DNA of 64,000 bases from Winogradskyella sp. (lineage in GTDB: Bacteria; Bacteroidota; Bacteroidia; Flavobacteriales; Flavobacteriaceae): assembly GCA_004211785.1 (NCBI GenBank), contig SHBX01000006.1:1-64000 (forward strand), read 5' to 3'. Of the stretch, positions 52,597 through 61,885 are shown piece after piece. The notes under the pieces are model-generated. The model searched no databases. It was not told the origin of the DNA and saw nothing but the letters and a program-made list of their open reading frames with translations. The translations under genes were made by a program, and so were the position numbers. How positions within the stretch are numbered: the stretch's first letter is position 1; each line of letters begins with the position of its first letter.

Positions 52597-53304
52597 ATGT
52601 ATAATCGTTTTTTAATCATTCTATGCTTTTTAGCTTTCGGCTTTTCGCTGAATGCTCAAGTGACTGATAAAGACAAGAAAACAATTAGAATTCCTGCCGT
52701 AGAATCTAAAAAAGAAAAAGATTCAACACCAATACGTATTAAGGTCGCACCAAAGAAGAATCCTAAGGCGAATAAAGACAAATCCAGTAATAAGAGTAAT
52801 ACAATCTCAAGAAAAAAAGCTACAGAAGTAGAACGCCCTTTTTCATTGATTTACGATGACGGTTTACGAAATCCTGGCGAAATTTTTGAGCAACGTTGGA
52901 AAAAAGAGGCCCAAGCTTTAGGGATAAGAAAGTTTATGAGCGATCAATTTTTAGGACAATACAACATTGATACAGAATTTGTAAATATTGTTTGTCGAGA
53001 TCATGAGTATCCAGATGGTGATCGTGTCAGTGTTTCTTTAAATGGAGAAATTGTATATGCAAATGTGACATTAAGGTCACAATACAGACGCCTGAAAATT
53101 AATCTGATTGAAGGTATCAACATGATTGATATTACTGCTCTAAATCAAGGTGATTCTGGACCAAATACTGCGGAATTTGTTGTTTATGACGATAAAGGAA
53201 ATGTAGTGTCTTCAAAAGAATGGAATTTACTTACTGGTGTAAAAGCTAAAATCACATTCATTAACGAGAAGCCAAAGATTACCGCTAAGAATGAAGGTAA
53301 TTAA
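52597..53304 (+). CDS. Secreted hypothetical protein with C-terminal Ig-like domain
   Basis: A 235-residue protein with a signal peptide (FLAFGFSLNAQ), a very basic low-complexity linker (about residues 33-75, many Lys and Ser) and a beta-rich C-terminal domain (VNIVCRDHEYPDGDRVSVSL, NLIEGINMIDITALNQGD) that looks immunoglobulin-like. A conserved family of unknown function in flavobacteria. Its 3' end overlaps the convergent pseudouridine synthase gene by 20 bases. Confidence 0.75.
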   Translation: MYNRFLIILCFLAFGFSLNAQVTDKDKKTIRIPAVESKKEKDSTPIRIKVAPKKNPKANKDKSSNKSNTISRKKATEVERPFSLIYDDGLRNPGEIFEQRWKKEAQALGIRKFMSDQFLGQYNIDTEFVNIVCRDHEYPDGDRVSVSLNGEIVYANVTLRSQYRRLKINLIEGINMIDITALNQGDSGPNTAEFVVYDDKGNVVSSKEWNLLTGVKAKITFINEKPKITAKNEGN

Positions 53305-53851
53305 TACGTGCAAACTCTCCAGGTTTCATATTGTCAAGTTTATAATTTCCGATTCTAACACGTACTAACCGTAGTGTCGGCAAGCCAACTTTAGATGTCA
53401 TTTTTCGGACTTGTCTAAATTTGCCTTCGGTAATAGTGATGCTCAGCCAAGACATAGCACCGTGGCGTTCATCTCTTACAAAACGTTCTATAATATGAGA
53501 TGTGTCTTCTATGATTTTAGCCTGGCAAGGTTTAGTCAAATAAGGTTCACCATTGACAGATATTTCTACTCCTTTTTTTAATTGATTAATGATATCATTA
53601 GTAATAACACCATCTACCATAACGTGATATTCTTTTTCAATCTTAAAACTCCTTATATGATCGCTAAATTTTCCGTTTGTTGTTAGGAGAAGTAAGCCTT
53701 CAGATTTTTCGTCTAAACGACCAATAGCCATAGTTCCCTCAGGCAAATCAAATAAATCACTTAATAATTTTTTGTTGCGTCGCTTGTTTTGGTTATTTAC
53801 AAACTGGCTCAGATAACCATAAGGCTTATATATTTTATAGTGTTTGTGCAT
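53285..53851 (-). CDS. RluE/RsuA family pseudouridine synthase
   Basis: A 188-residue pseudouridine synthase. The start is the ATG at 53851 (MHKHYKIYKPYGYL), which overlaps the stop of the DUF1853 gene as TAATG; a start seven codons upstream is possible but lies inside that gene. The catalytic motif GRLDEKSEGLLLLTTNG contains the essential Asp, and GKFRQVRKMTSKVGLPTLRL is the second family signature. No S4 domain is present, as in RluE, which modifies U2457 of 23S rRNA. The target here is inferred, not shown. Confidence 0.92.
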   Translation of the reverse strand: MHKHYKIYKPYGYLSQFVNNQNKRRNKKLLSDLFDLPEGTMAIGRLDEKSEGLLLLTTNGKFSDHIRSFKIEKEYHVMVDGVITNDIINQLKKGVEISVNGEPYLTKPCQAKIIEDTSHIIERFVRDERHGAMSWLSITITEGKFRQVRKMTSKVGLPTLRLVRVRIGNYKLDNMKPGEFARINYLHS

Positions 53852-54666
53852 TACCAAAATGTTATAAAGCATTTTTGAAGTTCTCCTTTTTTATCTTTCA
53901 ACCAAACCATTGGCGAACGTTCGTCATCAATAAATTCTTTAATTAGTATTTGTGCGGTGGTATATGTCAACCAGTTTACGTCATGATTTGGCTCAATTAA
54001 CCAATCTAGTTTTTCAGGAATATAAAATTCAAAATTTTCAAGCTTATTTATTTCAAAAAAGGATAAATAAAACCCATAGACACAGTTTTTGTTTAAAGGT
54101 TTTATACTCTTAATTGTACTAGTAAAAGGCAAATATAATTGTGCCTTGAAACAAACATTTTGAGTGATATTGTCTTCAATTAAATTCAAATTCTCTAATC
54201 CAGATTTGCAATGTGCAGAATGGAGTAGTGGTAATTGCTTTTTTGTAAGCTTACTTAGTTTATAAATTAAACTATCTTTTTGGTTTGGTCCAACCCATTT
54301 ATCTAATTCGTTACCCGTATTAATATTGGGATTATAGAGATAAAACTTATAGACAATCTCAATATGTATTGGTTTTTCATTTTTTTTAATAATAGTATCA
54401 ATTTCTCCAATAGTCTGTTTGCCGTCTTTAATTTGAAGATTGCTAGTAAGAACAGTATGTTTTGAAGTATTTACAATTTGAAAATTAAAAAATTGCTCAA
54501 CACGTTTGCCTAGTCTAATCTCTTTAAATCTTGAAGGATTTTTAATAGGAAAAGTAACGTCTTGATGTTGAAATTGTTTAAGCTCTAGAACATGAGAATT
54601 ATTCCAAAGATTAGGGGTTTTAATAAAGCCTTTATATTGAAGTTCGATGTCTTTTTTCATTAGCAT
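53851..54666 (-). CDS. DUF1853 family protein
   Basis: A 271-residue cytoplasmic protein of the DUF1853 family, with the PD-(D/E)XK-like core EIDTIIKKNEKPIHIEIVYK and the nearby NELDKWVGPNQKDSLIYKL segment. In that fold the Asp and Glu-x-Lys would bind a metal, so a nuclease-like role is possible but unproven. The last 20 residues (DDERSPMVWLKDKKGELQKC) are typical of the family. A start at the second Met (54660) is as likely as the one given. Coupled to the pseudouridine synthase gene. Confidence 0.82.
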   Translation of the reverse strand: MLMKKDIELQYKGFIKTPNLWNNSHVLELKQFQHQDVTFPIKNPSRFKEIRLGKRVEQFFNFQIVNTSKHTVLTSNLQIKDGKQTIGEIDTIIKKNEKPIHIEIVYKFYLYNPNINTGNELDKWVGPNQKDSLIYKLSKLTKKQLPLLHSAHCKSGLENLNLIEDNITQNVCFKAQLYLPFTSTIKSIKPLNKNCVYGFYLSFFEINKLENFEFYIPEKLDWLIEPNHDVNWLTYTTAQILIKEFIDDERSPMVWLKDKKGELQKCFITFW

Positions 54667-54716
54667 TTAAAAATACAAAGAAGCATTAATAATTAGACAC
54701 AGGCATTAAATAAGTT

Positions 54717-54724
54717 TACCTTTG
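54717..54724 (+). promoter_or_regulatory. Candidate -7 promoter element for the DEAD helicase (TACCTTTG)
   Basis: An exact TAnnTTTG match ending 17 nt before the ATG at 54742. Confidence 0.45.
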
Positions 54725-54741
54725 TCGCAAAATTATTAGTA

Positions 54742-55860
54742 ATGGCAACATTTTTAGAACTTGGTGTTTCAAAATCTTATGTAAAAGGTTTAAAAGAGTT
54801 AGGAATTAAGCATCCTACAAAAATACAGCAAGAAGTTATCCCAGTTTTATTAGACTCAAAAACAGATCTAATAGGTTTGGCTCAAACTGGAACAGGTAAA
54901 ACAGCAGCTTTTGGTTTGCCTGTATTGCATGCCATTGATATTAATAATGATAATGTACAAGCCTTAATTATTGCACCAACAAGAGAATTGGTGCAACAGA
55001 TAAAAAAGCAGCTTTTTAAGTTTACAAAACATATAGACCATAAAATTTTTGTCGAAGGTGTTTACGGTGGAGAAAAAATGGATAGACAAATAAAAGCACT
55101 ATCTAGAACAACACATATAGTTGTAGCTACACCTGGACGTTTGTTAGATTTAGTAGAGCGTGGTGCTGTAGATATTAGTCAGGTTAAAACATTAGTTGTA
55201 GACGAAGCTGACGAGATGCTAAGCATGGGATTTAAAGAAGATTTAAGTAAGATTTTAAAGTATAATACCGAGTCTCGAAAAACATGGTTGTTCTCAGCAA
55301 CAATGCCTAACGAAATTCAGAAGATGGTTAAGACTTACATGTCTCATGATGCAGTGCGTATTGAAATTGATAGAAACTCATTAGTCAACGAAAACATTTC
55401 ACATCACTTTATAAACACATCCATTCCAAACAAAACCTCAGTAATTGCAAGACTTTTGGATAAACATCCTAATGATAGAGGCGTTATCTTTTGTAGAACA
55501 AAGGCAGGCACAAAAAAACTATCCCAAGAGCTTAAGAATGAAGGCTTTTCGGTTGATGCTTTAGAAGGCGATATGCAGCAGAAAGAACGTGATAAGGTTA
55601 TGCGTGCCTTCAAAAAAGAGAATTTACAGTTTTTGGTTTCTACAGATGTTTCTGCTCGTGGCATTGATGTTAATAATTTGGCTTTTGTAATACATCATCA
55701 ATTACCTGAACAATTAGAATATTATACACATCGTAGCGGTCGTACAGCTAGAGCCGGCAAAACAGGACAATCAATTGCTTTAATTATATCTGGTGAGATG
55801 CAGAAAGTAATTGAGACTCAAAAAGCACTAGGTATAACATTTAAAGAGTTTATGCTTTAA
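54742..55860 (+). CDS. Short DEAD-box RNA helicase
   Basis: A 372-residue helicase consisting of just the two RecA domains: GIKHPTKIQQEVIP (Q motif), AQTGTGKTAAFGLP, PTRELVQQ, VVDEADEMLSMGF (DEAD), SATMP, VIFCRTKAGTKKL and HRSGRTARAGKTG. It lacks the long C-terminal RNA-binding extension that most bacterial DEAD proteins carry, though it is not truncated within the core. It unwinds RNA in ribosome assembly or mRNA turnover. Monocistronic. Confidence 0.95.
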   Translation: MATFLELGVSKSYVKGLKELGIKHPTKIQQEVIPVLLDSKTDLIGLAQTGTGKTAAFGLPVLHAIDINNDNVQALIIAPTRELVQQIKKQLFKFTKHIDHKIFVEGVYGGEKMDRQIKALSRTTHIVVATPGRLLDLVERGAVDISQVKTLVVDEADEMLSMGFKEDLSKILKYNTESRKTWLFSATMPNEIQKMVKTYMSHDAVRIEIDRNSLVNENISHHFINTSIPNKTSVIARLLDKHPNDRGVIFCRTKAGTKKLSQELKNEGFSVDALEGDMQQKERDKVMRAFKKENLQFLVSTDVSARGIDVNNLAFVIHHQLPEQLEYYTHRSGRTARAGKTGQSIALIISGEMQKVIETQKALGITFKEFML

Positions 55861-55918
55861 TTTTTGCAAACTGTAAGGTGCTTAGTTATTTATAGACTTA
55901 GTCAAAAAAAAACACTAA

Positions 55919-56554
55919 ATGAATCTTACAGAGCAACTTAAACAATTTGCAGATAAAAGTATAAAGCGTCATCCAGGTGAAGCTCAGAATATAATGCAAT
56001 CAGCTATTGATCAACTGATTTCATCTTCGATTTTAGATAATGCTTTAAAAACTGGTGATAAAATCCCAAATCCAACTTTGCCAAATGCCAAAAATGAAGC
56101 TAGAGAACTTTACAGCTTTCTTAAACAAAGTCGAGTAGTACTTATATTTTATCGTGGTGGTTGGTGCCCTTATTGTAATCTAGAACTACGAGCTTACCAA
56201 AATAGACACGAAGACATAAAGGCAAAAGGAGCTGCACTTATTGCTGTAAGTCCTGAAGTACCAGATAATTCATTATCAACTTCAGAAAAAAATAAATTAG
56301 ACTTTGAAGTGCTTTCAGACATTAATAATGAATTTGCAAAAGAATTAGGCTTAGTATTTCAATTACCAGAATCACTTCAAGAATTGTATAAAAAATTTGG
56401 AATCAATCTAGATGAAAATCAAGAAAACACTAATCAAGAGCTTCCGATTGCCGCAACTTACATTATTGAGCAAGATGGCACAATTAGTTATCACTTTTTA
56501 GAAGAGGACTATAAATTAAGGGCAAATCCGGATGAAGTTGTAGACAGATTATAG
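55919..56554 (+). CDS. Peroxiredoxin-like AhpC/TSA family protein
   Basis: A 211-residue thioredoxin-fold protein. The active site is FYRGGWCPYCNLELRAYQ, where a CxxC sits in the place of the peroxiredoxin TxxC, and IAVSPEVPDNS follows as in PRX-like2 proteins. AATYIIEQDGTISYHFLEED closes the domain. No signal peptide, so cytoplasmic. It may reduce hydroperoxides with a small thiol; bacillithiol is a candidate since bshA is present, but this is inference. Monocistronic. Confidence 0.9.
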   Translation: MNLTEQLKQFADKSIKRHPGEAQNIMQSAIDQLISSSILDNALKTGDKIPNPTLPNAKNEARELYSFLKQSRVVLIFYRGGWCPYCNLELRAYQNRHEDIKAKGAALIAVSPEVPDNSLSTSEKNKLDFEVLSDINNEFAKELGLVFQLPESLQELYKKFGINLDENQENTNQELPIAATYIIEQDGTISYHFLEEDYKLRANPDEVVDRL

Positions 56555-56645
56555 TTCAATTGTTTGATAATTAAAGGTTAAAGTCGCTTTTTTAACAGCC
56601 ATCAGTATAATTTTTGATTAACTTATAAGCTATAAATTTTTAATT

Positions 56646-57230
56646 ATGAAAAAGTTCATTCTCTTATTAGTTTTTGGCATATTTATTTCTAGCAGTAGTT
56701 TTTCGCAAACTCGAGCAGAACGGAAGCAAGCCAAAAAAGAACGCATTGAGAATCAGTATAGTGAAACAAAAGCGCTAATAGAATCTGGAAATTTTAAGTT
56801 CGAAGCCAAATGGGCAATTCCATTAGGAAATGACATTTCTAATTTGGGATTAAGTATTCCTGGTGGTAGTGCCATTTTTCAAGGTGGTAGAGTAGATATC
56901 TCAAACAATTCAAATATGGTGAGTATTGACGGCAACAATGCAGATGTCTATTTACCATATTTTGGACGTGTATTCTTTCCAAAACGGGTCTCCAATGAAA
57001 GAGGTATACAATACAAAGGCGAAATAGAAGATTACACTGTTGATTATAACGAAAAGAAAAAAATAATCATCTTAAAGTTTAAAGCTAATTCTCCTGGAGA
57101 CTTCTTAAAATTTATTTATAGAATTAATTACGGTGGCAGTACCACATTAACCGTTAATAGTACAAACAGACAAACCATTTCCTACAATGGTAGACTTGTT
57201 CAAAATAGTACAGAAATCACTAAAAATTAA
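56646..57230 (+). CDS. DUF4251 domain secreted protein
   Basis: A 194-residue exported protein with a signal peptide (ILLLVFGIFISSSSFSQ), a charged helical stretch (TRAERKQAKKERIENQYSET) and a beta-rich DUF4251 domain (ANGDIS..NNADVYLPYFGRVFF, GIQYKGEIEDYTVDYNEK). Function unknown; such proteins are widespread in Bacteroidetes. It lies between a peroxiredoxin-like gene and the DUF3179 gene, with about 90 bases on each side, so separate promoters are likely. Confidence 0.82.
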   Translation: MKKFILLLVFGIFISSSSFSQTRAERKQAKKERIENQYSETKALIESGNFKFEAKWAIPLGNDISNLGLSIPGGSAIFQGGRVDISNNSNMVSIDGNNADVYLPYFGRVFFPKRVSNERGIQYKGEIEDYTVDYNEKKKIIILKFKANSPGDFLKFIYRINYGGSTTLTVNSTNRQTISYNGRLVQNSTEITKN

Positions 57231-57322
57231 TGACTTTGAAGTCTATAATTTAGCATAGTTTTAATATTAATTTGCGTTATGTAAAGTCAATGTTTTCGAC
57301 TTAGAAGTAAGTTACTATTATT

Positions 57323-58714
57323 ATGAAGTTTACGATATCACAATACAAATTCATCTTATTCTTATTTGTGTTTTTGCTTTCAGTCTTATTATTTAGTCAA
57401 ACAGAATCAAAGACTAAAACTACGGATGATATAGAGTTTTCTAATTTTGTGAGCATTGTTTCTTCAGATAATAAGCAAGTACATGATAAAGCGTTATTGT
57501 TTCTTACTGAAAATTGGAAGCCCGAATTCGAGATTATAATTTTAGAAATTTTCTATTTCTCTCAAGATTTTAATCTAAATCAATCCTTACTAAAATTAAT
57601 AAAAGCAAAAACGGGTAAGAGTTACACTTTAGATGTCAATAAATGGTATGAGGATTTGTGGTCAAAACCACAAAGAATAACACCCTATTACCATAAGTTT
57701 AAAGCGCAATTGCACGGTTTAATAGATAGACGCTTTACTAAATATTTTTATAATCGCCAAAATAAAGCAGAGATTAGGTTAGATGAAGTTCGTTGGGGCG
57801 GCGTTATACAAGATGGCATTCCTCCTTTGAGAGATCCACAAATGATATCAGTTAACGAAGCTGATTATTTAGAGGATAATAATATTGTTTTTGGTATAGA
57901 AATTAATGGTGATTATAGAGCTTATCCAAAACGCATTTTAGCTTGGCATGAAATGTTTACAGATACAGTTGGTGGTATTCCTGTAGCTGGAGTGTATTGC
58001 ACATTATGCGGAACAGTAATTTTATATAAAACAGAGCATAACGGCAAAACATATAATTTAGGAACAAGTGGATTTTTGTACCGTTCTAATAAGCTAATGT
58101 ATGATAAAGAAACTCAATCTTTATGGAATACCATTTGGGGAAAACCAGTTATTGGACCTTTAGTAAATAAAGGTATTGAATTAGATTATTTAAGTGTGGT
58201 AACAACAACTTGGGGAGAGTGGAAATCTAGACATCCTGAAACTACTGTACTAAGTTTAGAAACTGGACATAAAAGAAACTATGGCGAAGGTATTGCTTAT
58301 AAAGATTATTTTTCTAAAGATGATGTTATGTTTAATGTACCAAACCTTGATAAAAATTTAAAAAACAAGCAGTCAATATTAGCTATAAAGCTCCCAGAAA
58401 TAACAGAGAAAACAATTGCTATCTCTACAGATTTCTTAAATAAGAATACTCTATATAAAAATAAACTTGCTGAGCAGAATTTTGTGGTTTTGACAGATGC
58501 TTCAGGCGCAAATCGTGTATATTATTCTAAAGATGTTGAGTTTGCTTCTTATGACAAAAAAAGCAGCCTAGTTGATAAAGCTGGTATATCATGGACACTT
58601 GACGAAAATACTCTTACATCAGAATCAGGTAAAACACTAAAACGGTTACACTCTTTTAATGCATTTTGGTTTGGCTGGAAGGCTGCTCATCCAAATACCA
58701 AACTCATAAAGTAA
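57323..58714 (+). CDS. DUF3179 domain exported protein
   Basis: A 463-residue protein with an N-terminal export signal (FILFLFVFLLSVLLFSQ), about 90 residues of helical region, and then a DUF3179 domain that fills the rest: IPPLRDPQMISVNEADYLED, VPVAGVYCTLCGTVILYKTE and TSGFLYRSNKLMYDKETQSLW. The CTLCGT motif with two cysteines is the hallmark of the family and may bind a metal or a disulfide. No function is established. The stop codon touches the end of the convergent LamG gene. Confidence 0.85.
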   Translation: MKFTISQYKFILFLFVFLLSVLLFSQTESKTKTTDDIEFSNFVSIVSSDNKQVHDKALLFLTENWKPEFEIIILEIFYFSQDFNLNQSLLKLIKAKTGKSYTLDVNKWYEDLWSKPQRITPYYHKFKAQLHGLIDRRFTKYFYNRQNKAEIRLDEVRWGGVIQDGIPPLRDPQMISVNEADYLEDNNIVFGIEINGDYRAYPKRILAWHEMFTDTVGGIPVAGVYCTLCGTVILYKTEHNGKTYNLGTSGFLYRSNKLMYDKETQSLWNTIWGKPVIGPLVNKGIELDYLSVVTTTWGEWKSRHPETTVLSLETGHKRNYGEGIAYKDYFSKDDVMFNVPNLDKNLKNKQSILAIKLPEITEKTIAISTDFLNKNTLYKNKLAEQNFVVLTDASGANRVYYSKDVEFASYDKKSSLVDKAGISWTLDENTLTSESGKTLKRLHSFNAFWFGWKAAHPNTKLIK

Positions 58715-59608
58715 CTAGTTAATAAAATTACTAATAGGCTCTTTTGAGTTATATAAAGTTTCTATTTCATCGTTAGAAAGCGCTCTGTTAAAAATAGATA
58801 GTTCGTCCATAAGCCCAATATAACTCAATCCTAAAAGAATATTAGATTTCTCAATTTCCCAGGTAAATGGGTCAGTCATGGATGCCCTTGACCCCATATT
58901 TTTGCCATTAATAAATAATTCTGTTTTTCCTTTTTCAGTATTTAAATTAGAAAAATTAATGACTATATGTGTCCAAATACCTGATGCAAATGGTGGGTTT
59001 TCAACTGGTATCAATTGAGATATGAAATTTGGGTTTTCATTATCAGGACCTTCAGGATTTGGGTTCCACGAATCTCTATCCCCTATAACACCTAATCTAA
59101 AATCTCTGGGATTTTCTTTTGTAAAATCCACCCATATTCCTGCATCATTATAGCCAGAATCTGTAATTTGTATAGGATCACAGTACCCTGGTTTTAAATC
59201 TTTATTTGGGTCTAAACTCAACCAAAAAGAGATAGAACTACTCCAATCTGTCTTAGAATAGGCAATATTGTTCAAGCTTCGATAATAAATATAGCCTTTT
59301 GATTTATCTTTAAACTGAAGTGCGTCTCCATATTTACCCTGATTTTTAGAGATATTTACACTGTCTTTATGCAAGCCAATCAATGCAGAATCTAGTTCTT
59401 TACGATTCATCACGGAATAGAGTTTAGAATCTCCATTTGCAACGTCTGCATCAATACCATTATCAAAAGAAGCATATAATGTTAGAGCAGATTTAAGTGC
59501 TATTTGCTCTTTTTGTATTTTAGGTAATTCTATTTTTTCTTCAGAATTTTTCTCCTTGCAAGAATTGAGTATTACTAATAATAAGAGGAGTTGCATAAAA
59601 TATTTCAT
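58715..59608 (-). CDS. LamG domain lipoprotein
   Basis: A 297-residue lipoprotein (lipobox VILNSC, Cys17) with a concanavalin A/LamG-like fold: LTLYASFDNGIDADVANGDS, GDALQFKDKSKGYIYYR, SSSISFWLSLDPNK and the closing LMDELSIFNRALSNDEIETL, which is the diagnostic end of bacterial LamG domains. It probably binds carbohydrate or protein at the surface. It is 16 bases after the penicillin acylase gene, so the pair is likely cotranscribed. Confidence 0.85.
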   Translation of the reverse strand: MKYFMQLLLLLVILNSCKEKNSEEKIELPKIQKEQIALKSALTLYASFDNGIDADVANGDSKLYSVMNRKELDSALIGLHKDSVNISKNQGKYGDALQFKDKSKGYIYYRSLNNIAYSKTDWSSSISFWLSLDPNKDLKPGYCDPIQITDSGYNDAGIWVDFTKENPRDFRLGVIGDRDSWNPNPEGPDNENPNFISQLIPVENPPFASGIWTHIVINFSNLNTEKGKTELFINGKNMGSRASMTDPFTWEIEKSNILLGLSYIGLMDELSIFNRALSNDEIETLYNSKEPISNFIN

Positions 59609-59624
59609 AAATTATAGTTTTTAG

Positions 59625-61808
59625 TTATTGTCTTTGCCCAGGCTTATATGTTTCTTCAGCGACCTTTAAAACATCTTCTTTGTAATAAGGAACATCTTTA
59701 AATTCCATATCTGCATAACGCTGTGCTTGGTCATTAAAATGTGGTGAGTTAACATCACTACTTTGGCCGCCGGCAAGCATCGTTTTTGCTTTTACTTTAT
59801 CACCAAACTCTACAACAGCAACAAAGCTATTGCCACGAGTTCCATATATCTTTTTGGCTTTTGGGTTTGTGTAACTAACGCCATATGCTGCCAATGCTCC
59901 CCAACGACCGGAAGCAAAACCAACAGGAATACTAGGTTTATTGTCATCAAATTTTTGTTTAATATCACTATTTAAACGTTGATATCTATTGACTTCGCCC
60001 CAGGGTATATTCCAAGTGTCGAAAGTTTCATTTAAATAGGTTATGACGCTTTCAAAGATTTTTACACGCTCATCTTCAGGTGATTCATTGCCAAAATAGT
60101 TGAGTGCTTCCATGGTAGACATAGGTTTTGGTCTTTTTCCATTTCGCAAAACATTCATTCCATAATAATGTGCTAATGTCATGGCTACTGATTTTTTAGA
60201 AGACGTGTAATCCCATTTGTTCAATACATCTATTGCTTCTTGATAATCCAAGTTTTTAGCATCTTGTTTATAATAAGCTTTAACAAGACCTGGAAGTAAA
60301 GCTTGAAAAGCAGGCAGATATGAATCATGTGCCATTTCTATAACTGAGTTCAAAGTGTATTCTTTTCCTTTAGATAACAAATCAATGGCATGGACACCTC
60401 GAAAATTCTCACGATTTAAGGACATGTAATTTGGATAGTCTTCGACTTTTGGACTGTTTTCAGCGGCAGCAGTAAAGGGTGTAGAATTACAATTCTGAAG
60501 CCAACCATTCTCAGGGTTTAAAAGTGTGATATGGTCATCTACTTCATGCAATCCTTGCCAATCTGTTTTAGAATTACTGCCATCAACTGGTTGTTTGTAA
60601 TTAAAAGATGCATTTCGTTTTGGTATAAAATTACCGTGAAAGTAACCAATGTTTCCTTCAGCATCCGCATAAACAGTATTGTTTGATGAGTTGGTTTTGA
60701 TGTCCATCATCTCTCTAAAGCCTTTATAACCATTTTGCTTGGTTCTAATATAAGACTGTTCTAATGCTTTTACAGGTTCCCACATCATAGCTGTGGCTAC
60801 CCATTTACCATTATTACTTTGAGTAATTGGTCCATGATGTGTTCTGTAGAATGGGAAGTTTTTCGTTTTAATAGAATCACCGTCTATATATTTTAATGTC
60901 GTTTCAAAAGATTTAACTTCTCTTAGCTCTTCGCCATAGCGATACATAAGTTTATCTTTGACGTTCACTAAATCTTCTTCAAATTCATCAATAACATCCG
61001 TATACGTGGACGTGTGCATCCAACCCGTTTTTTCATTAAACCCCTGATAAACAAAAAACTGCCCCCAAGTTACTGCTCCGTATGCATTAAGACCTTCTTC
61101 ACTAACTACATGAACTTCACCACGGAAAAAGAATGACGTATGTGGATTGATTAATAAAATAGGATTCCCAGATTTTGTGAGTTTACCATGAATAGCTATA
61201 CCGTTAGAACCAGCAGGTTCAGCTTCTGCTTTTACTTTAATTTCTTTTTCTATTTGAAACTGGTTGATGTCCGTACCTTCATAAAAAGCTTTTATCTTAC
61301 GAGTAGATACACGCTCAATATCACCACCAATAGAGCCTTCAGAAAAATACATGGGCATCCAAGGTTCAAATTTTGTGATTAAACGTGGTGTTATTTCAGG
61401 ATGTGTGTAGAGATAATAGTTAATACCATCTGCAAAGGCATTACATAATTCTTTTAACCATTCTGGACTTTTCTCATAATTTGCCTTTGCCTCATCTTCA
61501 GTCATAAACATCTTAGCACGTAAATCACTATAGATAGCCGATTCTCCATCAACTTCCGCTAAACGCCCTGTTGCCCATATGTAGTTCTGTTCTACGCGAT
61601 TAAAATCATCTTCACATTGTGCATACAATAATCCAAAAACAGCTTCAGCATCTGTTTTTCCATAAATATGAGGTACTCCAAAATTGTCTCTTATTATGGT
61701 AATGTTATCCGCAATTTCTTGCCACCTTTCAGTATCTGAAGAATATGACTTGTCAGTTTTACAAGAAATAAATAGTAAAGCAATTAATAGGAGTGAAACG
61801 TATTTCAT
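59625..61808 (-). CDS. Penicillin acylase family (Ntn hydrolase) lipoprotein
   Basis: A 727-residue precursor of the S45 acylase family with a lipobox (ALLFISC, Cys16). The N-terminal alpha chain region (ADNITIIRDNFGVPHIYGKT) leads to the cleavage site GSNGIAIHG, where Ser201 would become the N-terminal nucleophile after autoprocessing; the beta chain carries INPHTSFFFRGEVHVV, EGNIGYFHGNFIPKR and SYLPAFQ with conserved Asn and Arg. Substrates in this family range from beta-lactams to acyl-homoserine lactones; here unknown. Cotranscribed with the LamG lipoprotein. Confidence 0.9.
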   Translation of the reverse strand: MKYVSLLLIALLFISCKTDKSYSSDTERWQEIADNITIIRDNFGVPHIYGKTDAEAVFGLLYAQCEDDFNRVEQNYIWATGRLAEVDGESAIYSDLRAKMFMTEDEAKANYEKSPEWLKELCNAFADGINYYLYTHPEITPRLITKFEPWMPMYFSEGSIGGDIERVSTRKIKAFYEGTDINQFQIEKEIKVKAEAEPAGSNGIAIHGKLTKSGNPILLINPHTSFFFRGEVHVVSEEGLNAYGAVTWGQFFVYQGFNEKTGWMHTSTYTDVIDEFEEDLVNVKDKLMYRYGEELREVKSFETTLKYIDGDSIKTKNFPFYRTHHGPITQSNNGKWVATAMMWEPVKALEQSYIRTKQNGYKGFREMMDIKTNSSNNTVYADAEGNIGYFHGNFIPKRNASFNYKQPVDGSNSKTDWQGLHEVDDHITLLNPENGWLQNCNSTPFTAAAENSPKVEDYPNYMSLNRENFRGVHAIDLLSKGKEYTLNSVIEMAHDSYLPAFQALLPGLVKAYYKQDAKNLDYQEAIDVLNKWDYTSSKKSVAMTLAHYYGMNVLRNGKRPKPMSTMEALNYFGNESPEDERVKIFESVITYLNETFDTWNIPWGEVNRYQRLNSDIKQKFDDNKPSIPVGFASGRWGALAAYGVSYTNPKAKKIYGTRGNSFVAVVEFGDKVKAKTMLAGGQSSDVNSPHFNDQAQRYADMEFKDVPYYKEDVLKVAEETYKPGQRQ

Positions 61809-61885
61809 AGTGCTAGAATTTGTTGCGTGAAGTTAATTCACTCAGACAACAAATCAAAACTCATAAAAATAGAAATGAGACAATG

